64,000 nucleotides of DNA from Atopsyche davidsoni (GCA_022113835.1 JAILWY010000026.1:8521001-8585000); one strand, 5' to 3'. Numbered from the stretch's first letter, positions 14,210 to 27,260 are shown. The notes: generated from the letters alone by a model not told the origin. A program made the numbers and translations.

Positions 14210-16384
14210 TATGACCAAAAAAATTTTTTTTTCAAATTTCGAAATGCATACCCTCTACATTTTTTACTAATGCTATAAGATACTCAAATATAAAATTTCA
14301 TCTTTCTAAAAAAATTGCAACTAGTGCCGACCGAGCTTCAAAGTTTAGTAAAAAACGTGTTTTGTCTTGATATTTCGGTCTGGTATAAAATCATTATTAA
14401 TGCAATAAATTAAGTGAATAATAGTAAAAATTCAATTAAATGAACATTAATCTTTAATCAAAAACATAAAGTAATAACAATCAGTCAGGGTAACTTTTTT
14501 ATAGAGTTGTTTTTTTACAGTCCGGATACAATTTTCTATGTTCCTGGACACAGCGCAGCAAGAACTGTTTTTGTTCTTCTTCAGCCGCGATAAGTCCGTT
14601 AAAATCTTGCATCATTTTAACAGCCCTTTCAGCAGTATCATTCACAACCCTCAAATAACTTATTTTTCTTTTAGCTTCCACAAAAGCACTATTATTATTC
14701 CAAGAAGATACATCTTCCTTTAGAAAACTGTCGTCGATCTGCAGTCGTGATAAAAATTGTTTGCTCTTTTCCGATACGAAATCATCCAGTGTTTTACAAA
14801 CATAAGCAAACATCTTGTAGAGTATTTTTGTCCTTCGCAGTTATTCTGCATTGTGACTGAAGTAAACACATTTTTAAAGAATAGATCGCTCTCGCCATCC
14901 AGCGTGCCTGATGCATGGCTTTGGGGGGGCTTAGTTTTAATTTTTCCTCTGAGTCTCCTCCCAAAAATATTACGCACAGTTCGACCAATTTGCGGTAGTC
15001 ATCTCTTACATAACCTTTGTCTAATTCTGCCTTATAAAATATTAAAAAAAGCTTGAATGTCTGTCTCGGCAACACGTTGTTTTACGAAATTAAGAGATGG
15101 TTCAATGATACTAGCGTCGATGTTTTTCCAATTTTCTCTGAACTTTTTAAACATTGGAGTATCTGGGCTACTAGTAATTTACTTAATTTTGCTTTCAAAG
15201 ACAGCTTTTAGGACCAATTCATAAACATGATGACGACAGACGAGCAGCAATTCTCTTCCTAAAGTTTCTCCAAAATAGCACAAACGGCCAGTATTGAAAG
15301 CTGTTGTGTCGCAGCACATTATTTGTACTTTATCGTGAAGGTTCTAGTCAAAGAGAGCTGTTGAGACAGCCTTAGCTTGATGTTTTTCAGAAGAATGTTC
15401 TAGTTTTGCCACTGCAAGAAGCTGTTCTTTATCGTCAAACGAAGCAATAACTGGCAAGCGTTCTTCTTTAGAACTTCGTACATCTAACCCGGGTAATAGT
15501 TTTCCATCCAAATGGACTGTGACTACGTCGGGTACATTACTTCCAAAGAAGTCAGATTTTATTGCTTCTGCCCTTGATTTTCTAGTTTCAGCAGCTAGTG
15601 GTTATCTTTGTCTTACAACCCTTTCCTCTTCTTCCAATCGTCGTTGTTTAGATCTATCTTCTTTTTCCGCCAATTTTTTATCAACACCACCTAAGCATCC
15701 TGGTCGATCTGGCTCTCTCTGTTTCATTAAAAATAATTTATCTTACTCTATTTTCATTCTCTCAAAAGCATCAGCATGTGCAATATCAAACAAATTATCA
15801 AGATCAATTTTGAAATTGTTCTCACGGCTCTTGAACGTAACCTGAGTTTTCTTACAATTTTTTTTGCAACTCTCTCCAAACATGATATAAATCAACAAGT
15901 TTCTTCACGCAGTTAGGATATGCCCTTGTTGGAATTCTTGCTTTTTCCCAATATATGATGCACTCCCTAATCACAAGATTTGCACTTTCACTAACAATCA
16001 GTTTAACCTCGCGAATATTGTAAAATAGGACCGAGGGAATTTGTCGATTAGATGGTAATTTTGCACCATTTATTTGATATCTAGGCAAACCGATAAGGAA
16101 ATTATTTTGTTTATCACTCCGTAATTCCACCGACATGTTAACGCACTAAACAATGGAGCACTACTAATCTCAAAAATCACGTATGAAATGACAAATAAAA
16201 CATGCAGTTACAAGTCACAGCGCAGTACTTACGCAACTTGTATGGACAAGTTAAAATCGCAAGTCGGCACGGGTTACCGTTTATAAATCGAACTAATATT
16301 TTTTTCTAGACAATATAGGGTTATTACTAAACTTTTAAGAAGGTATGCGTAAAAAAATATTGAACATGAATTTTAAGGGACACC

Positions 16385-16388
<4 letters not shown>
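14195..16388 (-). mobile_element. 2.2-kb DNA transposon with terminal inverted repeats
   Basis: The ends read TTAGGGTGTCCCTTA inwards from the left, and exactly the reverse complement closes the right. Counting flanking TATA bases, the perfect inverted match is 19 bases (14191-14209 and 16374-16392). Weaker similarity continues inward on both sides, for example GCATACC(C/T)TCT and GTGCCGAC roughly 130 bases in, so the full repeat is long and diverged. Both ends abut TA repeats, which makes the target duplication unreadable; TA or a longer TA-rich duplication are both possible. One decayed transposase lies on the minus strand between the repeats. A TTAGGG-starting terminus does not match the CA-start typical of hAT. 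I cannot assign the superfamily safely. The short (TA)n on the left and long (TA)n on the right suggest insertion into, or later expansion of, a microsatellite. Confidence 0.85.
14499..16136 (-). pseudogene. decayed DDE transposase
   Basis: Reading the minus strand gives a nearly continuous transposase of roughly 540 residues broken into pieces. The N-terminal 94 residues (16136-15852) are intact and contain the conserved-looking stretch ARIPTRAYPNCVKKL. After a frameshift near 15855 the frame continues with an acidic and charged region, then VHLDGK (first catalytic Asp, codon at 15506-15508), CCDTTAFNTG (second Asp, 15308-15310), CRHH (15227-15238, matching the C/DxxH signature of several eukaryotic transposases), HQARWM (RW motif, 14895-14909) and NDTAERAV (likely catalytic Glu, 14628-14630). 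In-frame stops fall near 15743, 15602, 15350 and 15180, and further frameshifts near 15040 and 14810. It is therefore dead. I recognise this protein type as one frequent among unnamed predictions in invertebrate genomes, but I cannot name the superfamily with confidence. Overlapping plus-strand frames are shadows. Confidence 0.85.

Positions 16389-16392
<4 letters not shown>
16374..16392 (-). repeat. right terminal inverted repeat
   Basis: Perfect reverse complement of 14191-14209; it runs straight into the long (TA)n array. Confidence 0.85.

Positions 16393-16450
<58 letters not shown>
16387..16450. repeat. (TA)n microsatellite
   Basis: About 63 bases of uninterrupted TA repeat directly abutting the right end of the transposon. 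The left end abuts only a short TA run. Confidence 0.95.
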
Positions 16451-16452
<2 letters not shown>

Positions 16453-17929
16453 AATGTATTGTTATGTACAGGATGTCTTAGAGACTTTTTATCAATTAAC
16501 ATTCATTTAGTTATTTGTTGAATTATCCAGTTGAAAAATTTAGACGGCAGATAACAAAAAAAAAATTTTTTGAGACTTGTATGCAATACTTTCTATACAA
16601 TTTTTTTTTTTTTAATTTTCAACTTTTATAAATACATTTATATTAAGTTTTAAATGCTCGATTTGTGAATGCACATCAACATTAAAAAGTACTGACGCTC
16701 GTGAAATCAGACGCTTAATTTTAATTATACCTAAAGTTCTTTGTTGGATATGGATACTTTTCTTAATTTTTAAATAAAATTAAAAAAATGTTGAAATGAT
16801 ATTGTAAAAAAATTTAAAACGAATAACATTTAATTACTATATTTCAAAAACCATTTTTTACTTTAGTATTTAACGTACATGTTATTGTTAAATTTTTATC
16901 TTAATTAACAATATATTACGAGGGTATGTGCTTTTATATTTATTTTCAATTGTAAAATTTATGCTTCTGTGTATTTTTTAATAAATCAGATAAAATAATT
17001 GAACTGAAAATACAAAATACACAATAGTGTTGAAGAAATTTATTCGTAGTTACATTAGAGATTCACACTTTAACGCTGAAACGAATTTACTAAAAAGAGA
17101 AGTACGAATATTCAAATACTCTCATATTATTCTCTTTCAGTGATTTTCGCGCCGCTTGTCGCTGAAAAATTCCTTAGACAAACCTCGCCCAAGTAGGGGA
17201 GGGGTCCCAGTGATCACCATTGTCTCAAGTGCGAGGGGGCGCGGGCTCTGCACAGCGCAGCCTGCACCGTCGGTCATAGACAATAGAGGCTTTTCTTTTG
17301 TAGGAAAAATCACTTATTTAAATAAATTTTGCAAACGAAAGTTTCTACAAAAAAAAAATACTTTTCTAACTTTAAGTAAAAAAATATTAAAACTAAGATA
17401 ATGATATAAAAATATAAGCATCTTGTTTTGTCATTGTTTAAAGAGTATAAACATGTAGGGAATAAAATTAAAAACACATTTAATTAATAATAAAAAATGA
17501 ATAGTTCACAATACATATACAATAATTTGTTATTGTGTATTATGAAAACTAAAATAAAACTTAATTAACAGTTCTCAAAATCGATATTTATACCAAAAAT
17601 GGAAGTATGTTTATTTCCACCCTAACACAAAACTGATAATAAGAACAGTAGTCGGTAGTTTTCAGGAATATTTCAGTATTTTGAGATAATGCAGAATACT
17701 TCAGTGGTGTCTGAGATTGATTTATTGTACTACGTATATTATGATTAAAATGCAGAGTACTCTGCAATTATTCTTATAAAGTCGTATGTAAATCATTTAT
17801 GTTATTACTTGTGTAAAAGTTATGCAATCAAACCTACTAAAGAAAGTATTATTTTTGATAACATAATAATATGGTTGGATGGCGGTGAATTATGGTCTCA
17901 TTTGAACCAGACAGTTTTGGGACACGTAA

Positions 17930-18200
17930 AAAAGCACTCGACGTGTTCGTGTTCATTAGTACTAATTCAATTAGTCGCGAGGATTGGTTCCCGCCGGTCG
18001 TCAGCCATGACAGTTGTGACTTGTTTTATCGGCCATTTTGTTTTACACCGACCCTATCCCACATATATTTGCCTTTAATCTCGTAAACCCGGCTTTGTGC
18101 CGCAGCACTCGCGTCTACCGTTTTTGCCCAAAGAAAACAAGGAGTGGACCAGTTCGTGGATTATTTTCTTGCTGAAGTTTTGACGCTGGGAAATTTCAAG
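17930..18200. promoter_or_regulatory. candidate regulatory island with homeodomain-type palindrome
   Basis: This patch is GC-richer than its surroundings. It contains ACTAATTCAATTAGT (17961-17975), a perfect 7-1-7 palindrome with two TAAT cores, directly preceded by ATTAGTACTAAT, which adds a further overlapping palindrome. Such paired TAAT sites are typical targets of paired-class homeodomain dimers. GGCCATTTTG at about 18032 carries a Pho/YY1-type GCCAT core. No open frame fits. The regulatory role is inference from motif clustering. Confidence 0.25.
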
Positions 18201-19866
18201 TATAAACAACGCTTTAAATTAGAATAAACATTAATTTGAAATTCCATGCAATCCCTTCATATGGATCTTTGAAATTCAGTGTTTTCAAACCGAGTGCCTT
18301 AAGTCAGACCTCAATGTTGAATTAAGCCTATGATAAGTGATTAATAATAATAGATAAAAAAGTGATGGTAAATAAAATGGCTGAAATCTTCAATATTGTA
18401 TGTAGAATATTTTTATTTACTTACATAAAATATAGACAGGTCTATTGAAATAATTTAAATTGATACATAATGCATGAAATAATTAAAATTGGGTATTAAG
18501 ATTTGAGTTACAACGTTTAGGTCCCAATACTGGGCCCATCCTTTGAGAATGAATCCACTTTAGTGGAATGATTATCGGGGGGCTGCTAAACATCCAATAA
18601 ATAAAAGTACAAGACGCACAAAGGCATATGATGATAGTAAAGACTTTTTTATTGGTATTTATCACAAGCATATGCACATAAAGATTTCTGTATAAAAAGT
18701 TGTAGATATTTAAAATATATTTGCTTGGTTAAATGATTCAGGTAAAATTCTTTTCAGTGATCAAAAAACTTGACAAATAAAAATGAATTAATAATAAAGG
18801 TTTAATGATATAAAATCTTGTTAATTACACCATATTCCCAGTGAGTCTTGATCAAACCCAAAGTTTATTTTACAGGAATTTGATGAATATAAATACAAGC
18901 ACTTTTACTGTTGCCGCCCTGCTATTCTCAGGGTGGAAATAGCCTTCAGTAGCCAACCCGGACTCACCCTCACAATTATTCATGTCGGAGTTAAAATTAC
19001 TTTATTTTTGGCCAAGTAATTTTTTCGTGAATAACTTCGAAGTTCCAATATAATGGTTTTCATACTTTACATTGCCGGGCAAACACTTCATGTTATATTC
19101 AGATTTCACACAGCGCGAGCGAACAGAAATTGAAACTTTTAAAATTGAAATTTTATTTTTCAACCAGAAACTCAATGTGTACCTTTTCTGCTCTTTCTAT
19201 TTCCATAAGGGAGTTTTCCGCTTATCAAATGAGAGAAATTTAATTCTCCATATCAATTTGACTGGCTATGATTGGTATAATTTAACATATGATATTTATA
19301 TTTGGGAATGAAATGAAATAAAATTTAGTTATTCCCCAGAAAATCAATAATTACTTTCTTTTTTAGATTTTATATACTAACTATGTAAATAAGAAATAGT
19401 AGGTTTTAAAACGAACATAATAATATACCATATTTCCGAGTGTATTTTGAAGATTCGGTCATAAATGCATGTTTTTATACTGAATCGATTGTAAACCTCA
19501 CTTTAAAATCATGTGAATCAATACAATTTTAACAATCTCGCTAGAAACCAATTGAAAATTCGTTGTGGTTCTGCTTGAAAATGATTTTTTCGAAAAAGTA
19601 AAAAATAACGCGTAAAAACAATGCAATTTTCATGAAAAGTACAGCCTGAAAAAATGTTATAAACTCTGTTCAGTCGATATCGCCCACAGGCTGGCATTTT
19701 GAAAGGAATGCGTTTCGGAACGCTTCAGTATCATCGGCTCTATAAACAAAACCAATATGGCGTCAAATGCATCCACAGATATTCCCATCCGTCCGGACTT
19801 CGGACAAACGAGCGCCGGGAAAACAAATGCGACCCGCCAGGCTGCCATACGTCATGGCCGACAGGA

Positions 19867-19895
19867 GGGGAGGGGCTGGGGTCGGGGCGCGGGGG
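19867..19895 (+). other. G-quadruplex-forming sequence
   Basis: Five G tracts of 4-5 bases are separated by loops of 1-3 bases (tracts at 19867-70, 19872-75, 19878-81, 19884-87 and 19891-95). This satisfies strict G-quadruplex rules with tetrads four deep. It lies in a CpG-bearing island (about 19740-19925) that also contains ACGTCATGGCC, a CRE-half-like and GCCAT-like word. In a 70% AT background this is a striking outlier and may mark a promoter or other open chromatin site. Confidence 0.6.
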
Positions 19896-20639
19896 AGGAG
19901 AAGGGTGGAAAAACTTTTCCCAAGTATGCAGGGAAACGCTGTGTTTTTTGTAGCGATACAAGCTGCAGGAAGTGTAATATTTTATGTTTCTCTTATTTAT
20001 TTGCGTCGTTTCTCTAGAAGTAGGAATACTTTTCACAAGCTGATTTCAAGGATGCAGAAATGTTGATGGCCTGTCTCTTTTGAGAAATGTAATGTAACCT
20101 AACCTTGTGTTGCGTATGACACGAAAATTCGTATTTTATAAAAACTCTTTACATTTACAAACGTCTAAGCAGTGCCTTATATCTGGAAAAAAAGCCTTGT
20201 AACTTATAATACACATATAAATTTGGTACTCAATACTTCATATATTTTAAACAATTTTAATGAGTAAATAATATTATTATTAAAAAAAATTATCTTTGTT
20301 TATCTGCATGCAGATAAATTAACTTGCATAAGCGCACACTGTTAATTTATTTCAAATTAAAAAATTGTTTGAAAATCATGTGATTTTTTTTGTAACAAGA
20401 GTTTATATCACAAAAAAAAAATTTGCGTTTTTCTGGTCTTTTTTTTAGATAAATATCTAAAACTCTCTGAAGTTTAATTATTTTTTTAAATTTATAAGAA
20501 TACTGTACAAATTGAAAACTGTATAAAATTTTTCGATCAGTACTATATAAGATATTTTTATATAATTTATGATGTAAAATGGAGAGGCACGTGTATGATA
20601 TATAACAATATATCTAACGATATCTGTTAACCGGAACAT

Positions 20640-20840
20640 GTCATTCTTAGGTCCGTAGACGTATACGTAGCGTTGTTCCGTCGTAACGCCATAGCATCTC
20701 GGTTAGCGGTGACAGTAGAGTTAATAGCATTTCATACCGTAATAGTCCTCTAGAGTGCTACGAGGAAGCGGCAAACACCATGGACGGGATCCTCTTGTTT
20801 AGTGCGAGCCAGCAGGCCCTCTTGAAGCCTGAATATTATA
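20640..20840 (+). other. CpG-bearing island with a 24-codon ORF
   Basis: The island has repeated CpGs (ACGTATACGTAG and nearby words) and a start codon in a strong context, CACCATGG, at about 20779. The frame is only 24 codons (starting MDGILLFSAS) and ends at TAA without a clear splice donor. It could be a 5' leader region with an upstream ORF, or nothing. I do not recognise the peptide. Confidence 0.15.
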
Positions 20841-22849
20841 TTAATATGTACTAAAGTTGTAGGGTAACAGCTAAGGGTACTGGCATTATCTTAATTATGC
20901 GTTAGATTGTGCATCTTAACTTTATATGCAATCATCAAACTAAATATATTACCATCGTGTCCACCTAACCTAACTAAACTACTTCGTGACTCAGTGGCTA
21001 GAAATAAAATAAATAAAAATGAATAGAATGACTAATTCTTCTTAAGAATAAGTTTTTCTCCTGATCTTGACAACCGTTTATTTGAATAACAAACGCAGCA
21101 AATGACTAGTAAGTATATTTATTTCACATAAAACTATGTTTTGTTTTAATATCAGTTAGTTACTTTATCAATAGTTCTATGAATGCATGGCTTTATTAAC
21201 GCTATGAAATATCTAGCGTTACTTCTATTGATATGTCTAGAATAGTGAGTAATTTTAAAATGGCTATAAATAAACAGAGTTGACCACTATAATGAAATCT
21301 ATGAATATTGATCCACATTGGGTAAATATCAATAGTTAAGAGATTATCATAATGACGATGAATCCAAGCTACTGGCGATGAATATTAATATATAATACAT
21401 ACACTTATATTCGAACATAGTATACGTCAAAATACTATTCTATGGAGAAATACGATTTTATTTCCATCCTGGGAATATATTTTTTATGAATATTCAATTA
21501 AATAGTATTTTTAGTATTATGAGCAGCGACTGCGCGTGAAGTTTATTTAGGACGATGGGAACGACATTTCATTAGACATTCTCATCTATTTAGGTGTTTA
21601 TTGTATGGATCCATATTTCTCGCTTCTCCATTATTCGTTACCTGTCCAATGTCCTACAATACAATGGATAAAATAGTGTTTGCCTCGAATCGAGATAAAT
21701 TTCAGTCATTTTTGACATCACAAACAAATTATATTGTAGTCAGAATTGTGAATACAATTGTAAATGACAAGATTTATTTATTACGTTCCTGATAAATTAT
21801 TATTGTCCAAAGAAACTTTGCCAAACTGGCTTTGTACAAACTCGCCAATTAATTATTGCGGTTAAACAGAATTCGATTCACTAAATGTACTAATGAGAAC
21901 TTGTTGAAATTCCATTAGCGCTACCAGACATGTTTATTACTGGAGAATACACAATACACGCTCCGTACAGCTTAAACAAATAGAAATAGCTAAATATCAA
22001 TGTTTATTTAATTACATTTAATAATATAATATTATTTGTTTTGCTAGGAAAAATATGTACGTAAATTAATTAATTAAATTTTAATAACAATTAAAAATAT
22101 TCTTCAAACAAATACAATACGAGTAAAACAAACTTATGCGAGAATTTCTATCTAATAACGAAACACAACCGGAAAATCATATTTATTAAGTTTCAATAGA
22201 ACTCAAAATAATACGGAGATTTTATCACAAACGATAATACAAAAATCAATATGTACCTGCTACTAAATATTCTATACATTTAGTATGGCAGTCATTCCAG
22301 TTCCAGTATACTGCCTGTATTTTCAGTTGTTGGTCTAATTACGAGCAAAGTACTAATATTCCATTCCAATAATAGAGCATCAGAAACGCGACCAGCGGTT
22401 TTATTGACGATGCTATTGAAAGAGATCTTTGAATATTCAATGAAATAAATCAAGTGTTTCATTCAATTAAAAGAGTTGAAACATTATATTACTATTAAAA
22501 GTTTCATCGCAATAGCGAATCAAGATTTTTGACACAATGCTGGGCCAATTTTTCATCAGCTTGTGCATTTTCTCTAAGTTTAGATATACGTAAGGTTAAG
22601 TTTATTGTTTCGCTACTATAGTGAGACCTTAAAATTTTGCAGTAACATTATTACTTCATGAATGTCACCAAATACAATTTCTATGGCATAATAGACCCTG
22701 GGTTGACTGCTCGAATATTCATATTAGTATTCCTTGTACTACAGAGTTATGCGTGACGTATTTACAATTCAACCCCGTCAGATTGTAATTTCCTAAACGT
22801 AATTCTATGTAGGTGATACAGCCAGCTTATGTAAATAATAAATGAAAAC

Positions 22850-23050
22850 TTAGGGCTGCCCCTCGCTTCATTCAACTATTCCCCGGCAAGGAAGGCTCGG
22901 AAGTTCGGCCATTGTGAAGTGCCGCACGTCCGTCAGCCGCGGACGGCAAATCTTAAATGAAATTCTTCAACTTTGCAATTGCGTAGATTCTGGATTCTAA
23001 TTTCGCCGGGATAACTCCACGCAAAATATGCGAGATAAATGGAACTTTTG
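22850..23050. promoter_or_regulatory. candidate conserved noncoding island
   Basis: GC-richer patch with GTCCG/CGGAC inverted words and GCCATTGTG. It also carries TCGCCGGGATAACTCC (23003-23018), whose reverse complement recurs with one mismatch at 27150-27165. No coding frame. The regulatory role is inferred only from composition and this shared word. Confidence 0.2.
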
Positions 23051-25326
23051 TCGGACTTCGGAGGAAAGATTTGTTTAGACGTTAATTCTGAAAATATTAT
23101 AACGCTGTCGTGAAAGCCGCCGGTTACGTTCCTGCTATTATAATTTTTGTGTTATTCGTGATTTTCTAAGGTTATCTTTCCATTTGAAAGCGTTTTATTG
23201 CTAGCAGAAGATGTAATTAATTTAAAATTTAAAATTACCAAGCTAATGTTGTTAATCAATTAAAAGTAAAATGTAAAAATAAGTCTGATAAAATATATTT
23301 TTAATTTTTATGTATTATTAAAATGTTTGTTTGAGCTTTATCTTCATTTTCAACTAAAACATGGTATGAGTATTCTCACGCTACAACAAATTTATACATA
23401 TCGTGAGAACCAAAATGTAGCAAAAAATGAGATTTCATGGTTGCGTTTAAAATCACCAATTTATTTTTGATTCACAGTACGGATGATATTGTTGAATCAT
23501 AAAAAGACGTTGGCGTAAAAAAAACCATTTTTGGTGTTAGCAAGTGCAAATATTTCATGTAAAAAAACATGTGATATATTTTTTATGGTAGAACTTAAAC
23601 CAAAAGTTTTCGTTATAAGATAAAAAAAAATATCTCCAATATTTCTAACTTTCAACATTATGGGCACTTCAAAAAACAGTATACGCAAATAAGCGTGTAT
23701 TATCAATATAAAAATGCAAGGTATTTTTTAAATATATATCTTTCTTCGAATTTTCCGCGCAGTCTTTTAAGGTGCTATAAAAATTCAAAGTTGTATTGTC
23801 GCCAATATCGATATTCCATAAATATATTAATGCGTGATGGCTTTCATACCTCGTCACCCCCTCGTGTCTCTGTCGTCATTAAAGAGACAAATATTACGCA
23901 AAGGGTGTCGCCTTACCCTCTCGTAAATTGAAGCTCTCATTTCTAAGAAAAACTTTAACACAAAAGTATTAAATCCTTCGTATTTATAGCTCATAGCTTT
24001 TTTATGGCCAAAATCGAAAAAAAGCCCACGGTAAATATTATGCTGCTTCTAAAAATCGAGAGGGGGTAATTTTTGCTGCCTAAATCAAACTCTTGAAGAT
24101 TCACCCTGTTTTTTTATGAAGAGAGGAGAGATATTATATATTTTTTCACCTAGCTATCTAATCAATGTGATTTAAATAAATCATTTCTTTTATCAATAGC
24201 CTGCCATTTTCTAAACCTTTTCCTTTTTCCTGTAAAATTAACATTTGTATTTTTTTAGAGTATTTGAATTTATTTCCGACCAAAATATGGAATAGTAGAA
24301 AAGTTTTTTATACTGTTAATATATTTTTTAAAATTAAGATATTAAATAAATTATGATAACACACAATAGAAATAAATAAATGATATTTCTATGTTTATAG
24401 AATATGTACTTTAATATAAAAGAAACTAGCTGCAATGCTTGTTAAATTCATTAAAAAAATATTGTGTTTTTCATTACAATTAATCTTAAATACAAATTTC
24501 GAGATTAAAAAGATTAAAGTCATATAAAAATATCCTCATATCAGATTTATTTGTTATCATCATTTATTTATTATAAAGTGATCGATTTATTTACTATTGT
24601 CGTTTTTTTGTCAACACTCTTATAAGGGTCTATATCAAACTTTCGGAAAATCGGTCAGTTGTCACAAACAATGTAAAAAGTAACTCGTTATTTGGACATC
24701 TTGCCTTTAATGTTTGCGTTATAAACTATAAAATATGATGGTATTGCTTCGTTCGTTTTGCTATTATAATAAAATGAAATTGTCCGTGTGAAATGCTTTT
24801 TCTTCTCCCCTTTGATATTCTGGGGTGATAAAGTTGACAATAATGTATTTTTATTGAAAGTCAATATTCAATTTGTAAACTAAAAAAAAATTAACTAATA
24901 AAGATGTAAGACATTATTATACACTTGTGAAGTCAAAAATATAATACATATTTATTTCGTAGTTTCGTAGTTAGTAGTTTCAAAAAAATTATTGTTTGTT
25001 ATAAAATCAACGCACATCCTAAAAGTGTAAAATATTTCATATTATTATTAAAATTAGTTTTTTTATTTAAATATATATAAATGTATTATTAAATTCTATT
25101 TCATCGATTTTAGCACATAAAATTTATTGATGTTTTATTTCTTATATTCTTTAGCCGGCATTTATTGCTTATTTTCGACGTATTGAATATGTCCATCCCT
25201 CTTTCCATAAAGCTTCGTTTTCGACCCTTCTGACTTTAGTAATATGTGCGGTTTGACAGGATATGTCCTGATTGGCTGAGGGGTTCACCCCCTTTATTTC
25301 AGGGATGCTTTTAAATATCACTTTAG

Positions 25327-25395
25327 GCTGGCTTAATTGATAAGTGCTCTGTTTTCGTAACTGTCTTCATATAACCCTGTTTGAATATTGCTTAG
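25327..25395 (+). repeat. possible worn tRNA-derived repeat
   Basis: TGGCTTAATTGATAAG resembles an A box, and TGTTTGAAT about 50 bases later resembles a degraded B box. The match is weak, no tail or target duplication is seen, and chance is a real alternative in AT-rich sequence. Confidence 0.2.
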
Positions 25396-26859
25396 TGGAA
25401 TAATAAAATATTTACTAAATACTGTTAACATACTATAAACATATTTTGGCTTAAAATTACTTTAAGCAGCATGTTCTCTATTTTTACAAAATATTATTAA
25501 TTTAGCAAATAAGGTTTGGTAATTCAATTTTATATGCTTTCATGGCGTATTTTCTAACGTATACGAACCCGACAACTCATCAAATGAACCTTTCTACATA
25601 AAATCTAGTACGTGAACTAAATTTGGTATATGATGTAGAATCTAGCTAATTGGGTCCATTGAGACTATAAAATCCTAGTTTATATAAATTTGAATGAAAA
25701 TCCACATTTAAATGAAAAAAATATCTCAATAATGCAGTTGTCGTCGGATTCAGAAGCATTGCTTCCGGTTACTTGCATATTTTTTATAGCGATTACTGAA
25801 TATCTGACCTTCATGCCTTTTCTGAATTTGAGTTTCTCTTCCTCATAGAGAAATAAACAAACACAAAACGAAATAAAACGTAGACAGTGCACATGAAAAT
25901 AATTGACAGTGCTGTTTCCGTTTTTTTAGTCTGCTGTAATTATCTTAGTTAATTGCGCTTATAATGAATAGAAAAATAATACATCATTAACAGCACTGCA
26001 TAATATTATGAAAACCGCAACACACGTAACACGTTAAGTATTTTTTTTTATTTTAGAGTATATTTTTATTTAAAAATTTGCAATATTTAAGTGGAATAAT
26101 ATTTTAAACAAATATATGATTTATAATATTTACTCCAAACTTTATATAAAATAATGTATATTTCAAGAGTAGCTTTCAGATCTACCCACTTTCAAATAAG
26201 TTTTCTGTATGACAGCCCTTATGAATTTCAAAACATGTAATACGGTTTTGTACATACGTTTCCAAGTTCTGCACGGGAAGTCTTCCCTACCAAATTATTG
26301 TTCTTTGTATTCCAAAGACAGCCTTTAGTTCTGTACGAACCCAATACTTGTGTTCATGTTAAACCTTCTGCTAATATTACAGGCAATATGTACTCTCGTA
26401 TGGTAATATGAATAAATTACCTTACGCAGTTCAACAAGAAAAGGTCAATATATAAATCATTGCTCAGTCAAACCTTCACTGAATATTAATGCAGAATAAA
26501 TATCTGATAGGAATTGAATTATACATGTATTAAATTTTTTCCGTTTATTTTAATCATTTTATTAAAGTTCAAGTATCAAAACAAAAAAGTAGTCATATTC
26601 TCGTTAATGAAATTTTAACATTTAAACTCAAAACATATAACTTAATAACTTAAATAATTTATAACCTTGTACGCATGTATAGACATAAATAGACGAAGCT
26701 TATTATAATTCAAGAGATTAATGTGTGGTTAATATAAAATTAAATATGAATAATTGTTATGCAACTTTTGTGCTAAAATAAACTGTAACGCTGTGTTAAT
26801 TTTCTTTTTATAAATAATAATTATAAAAAGTAATTTCGATGATTTTTTAAAAACACAAG

Positions 26860-27260
26860 TTAATCGGGGGTGCGTCAAATTTCCGAATATCAATCAAGAA
26901 TAAACCGTTCTTGCGTTAATCCAAGATCGTTCGTTTCATGGCGGAATATTTTTAATTTTGTGTAATTTTAATCAAATATAATTATTAATGAACGAAATTT
27001 ACGAGCCTCAGCGCTAAAATTTAAACGCCCCGTTTCCATAGGTGTTCGCGTTTCCTGCTCTGAAAATTGCTCTGTTTTGTAGTAGCATTTATCAGCTGCT
27101 CAGACGTAATGAAAGTTAATGAAGTTTTAATGCCTGCCGGGTGACTGCAGGAGTTATCCCGCCGAGCTTCTGTTGTGCTATTCCACTGTTTTTACAGCTT
27201 TTCTGGCCGCAACGAGCTTTCGACAAAGCGTGAAATAATTTAAGTCCCAGCTTTTATGTT
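26860..27260. promoter_or_regulatory. candidate developmental enhancer
   Basis: A 400-base stretch of intermediate GC is dense in transcription-factor-like words. These include TAATCG (26861) and TAATCC (26917-26922) of the Bicoid/Otx type, repeated TCAATCAA and AATTATTAATG, an E box CAGCTG (27093-27098) next to a GATA-like TTATCA, and GGAGTTATCCCGCCGA (27150-27165), shared in inverted orientation with 23003-23018. There is no open frame. Single short motifs are expected by chance; the clustering and the shared 16-mer are the only support. Confidence 0.25.

Larger units (their letters stand above)
16451..25324. other. AT-rich noncoding stretch with GC-richer islands
   Basis: No gene is called. 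Islands of higher GC with several CpGs occur at about 17140-17285, 17930-18200, 19740-19925, 20640-20840 and 22850-23050; those with distinct motifs are listed separately. Between them the sequence is AT-rich, with poly-A/T runs and short meaningless open frames. Frames of 84-99 codons around 19.7-20.1 kb exist on both strands and in several phases at once, which is what a GC-rich, stop-poor patch gives by chance. Confidence 0.55.

Noticed and set aside
14757..15845. Plus-strand open frames of 99-108 codons
   Set aside because: They lie antisense to the transposase relic and have no conserved content; the minus strand carries the DDE, CxxH and RW signatures.
19699..20066. Five overlapping frames of 78-99 codons on both strands
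   Set aside because: A GC-rich, stop-poor patch yields open frames in many phases at once; none has a recognisable domain or splice sites.
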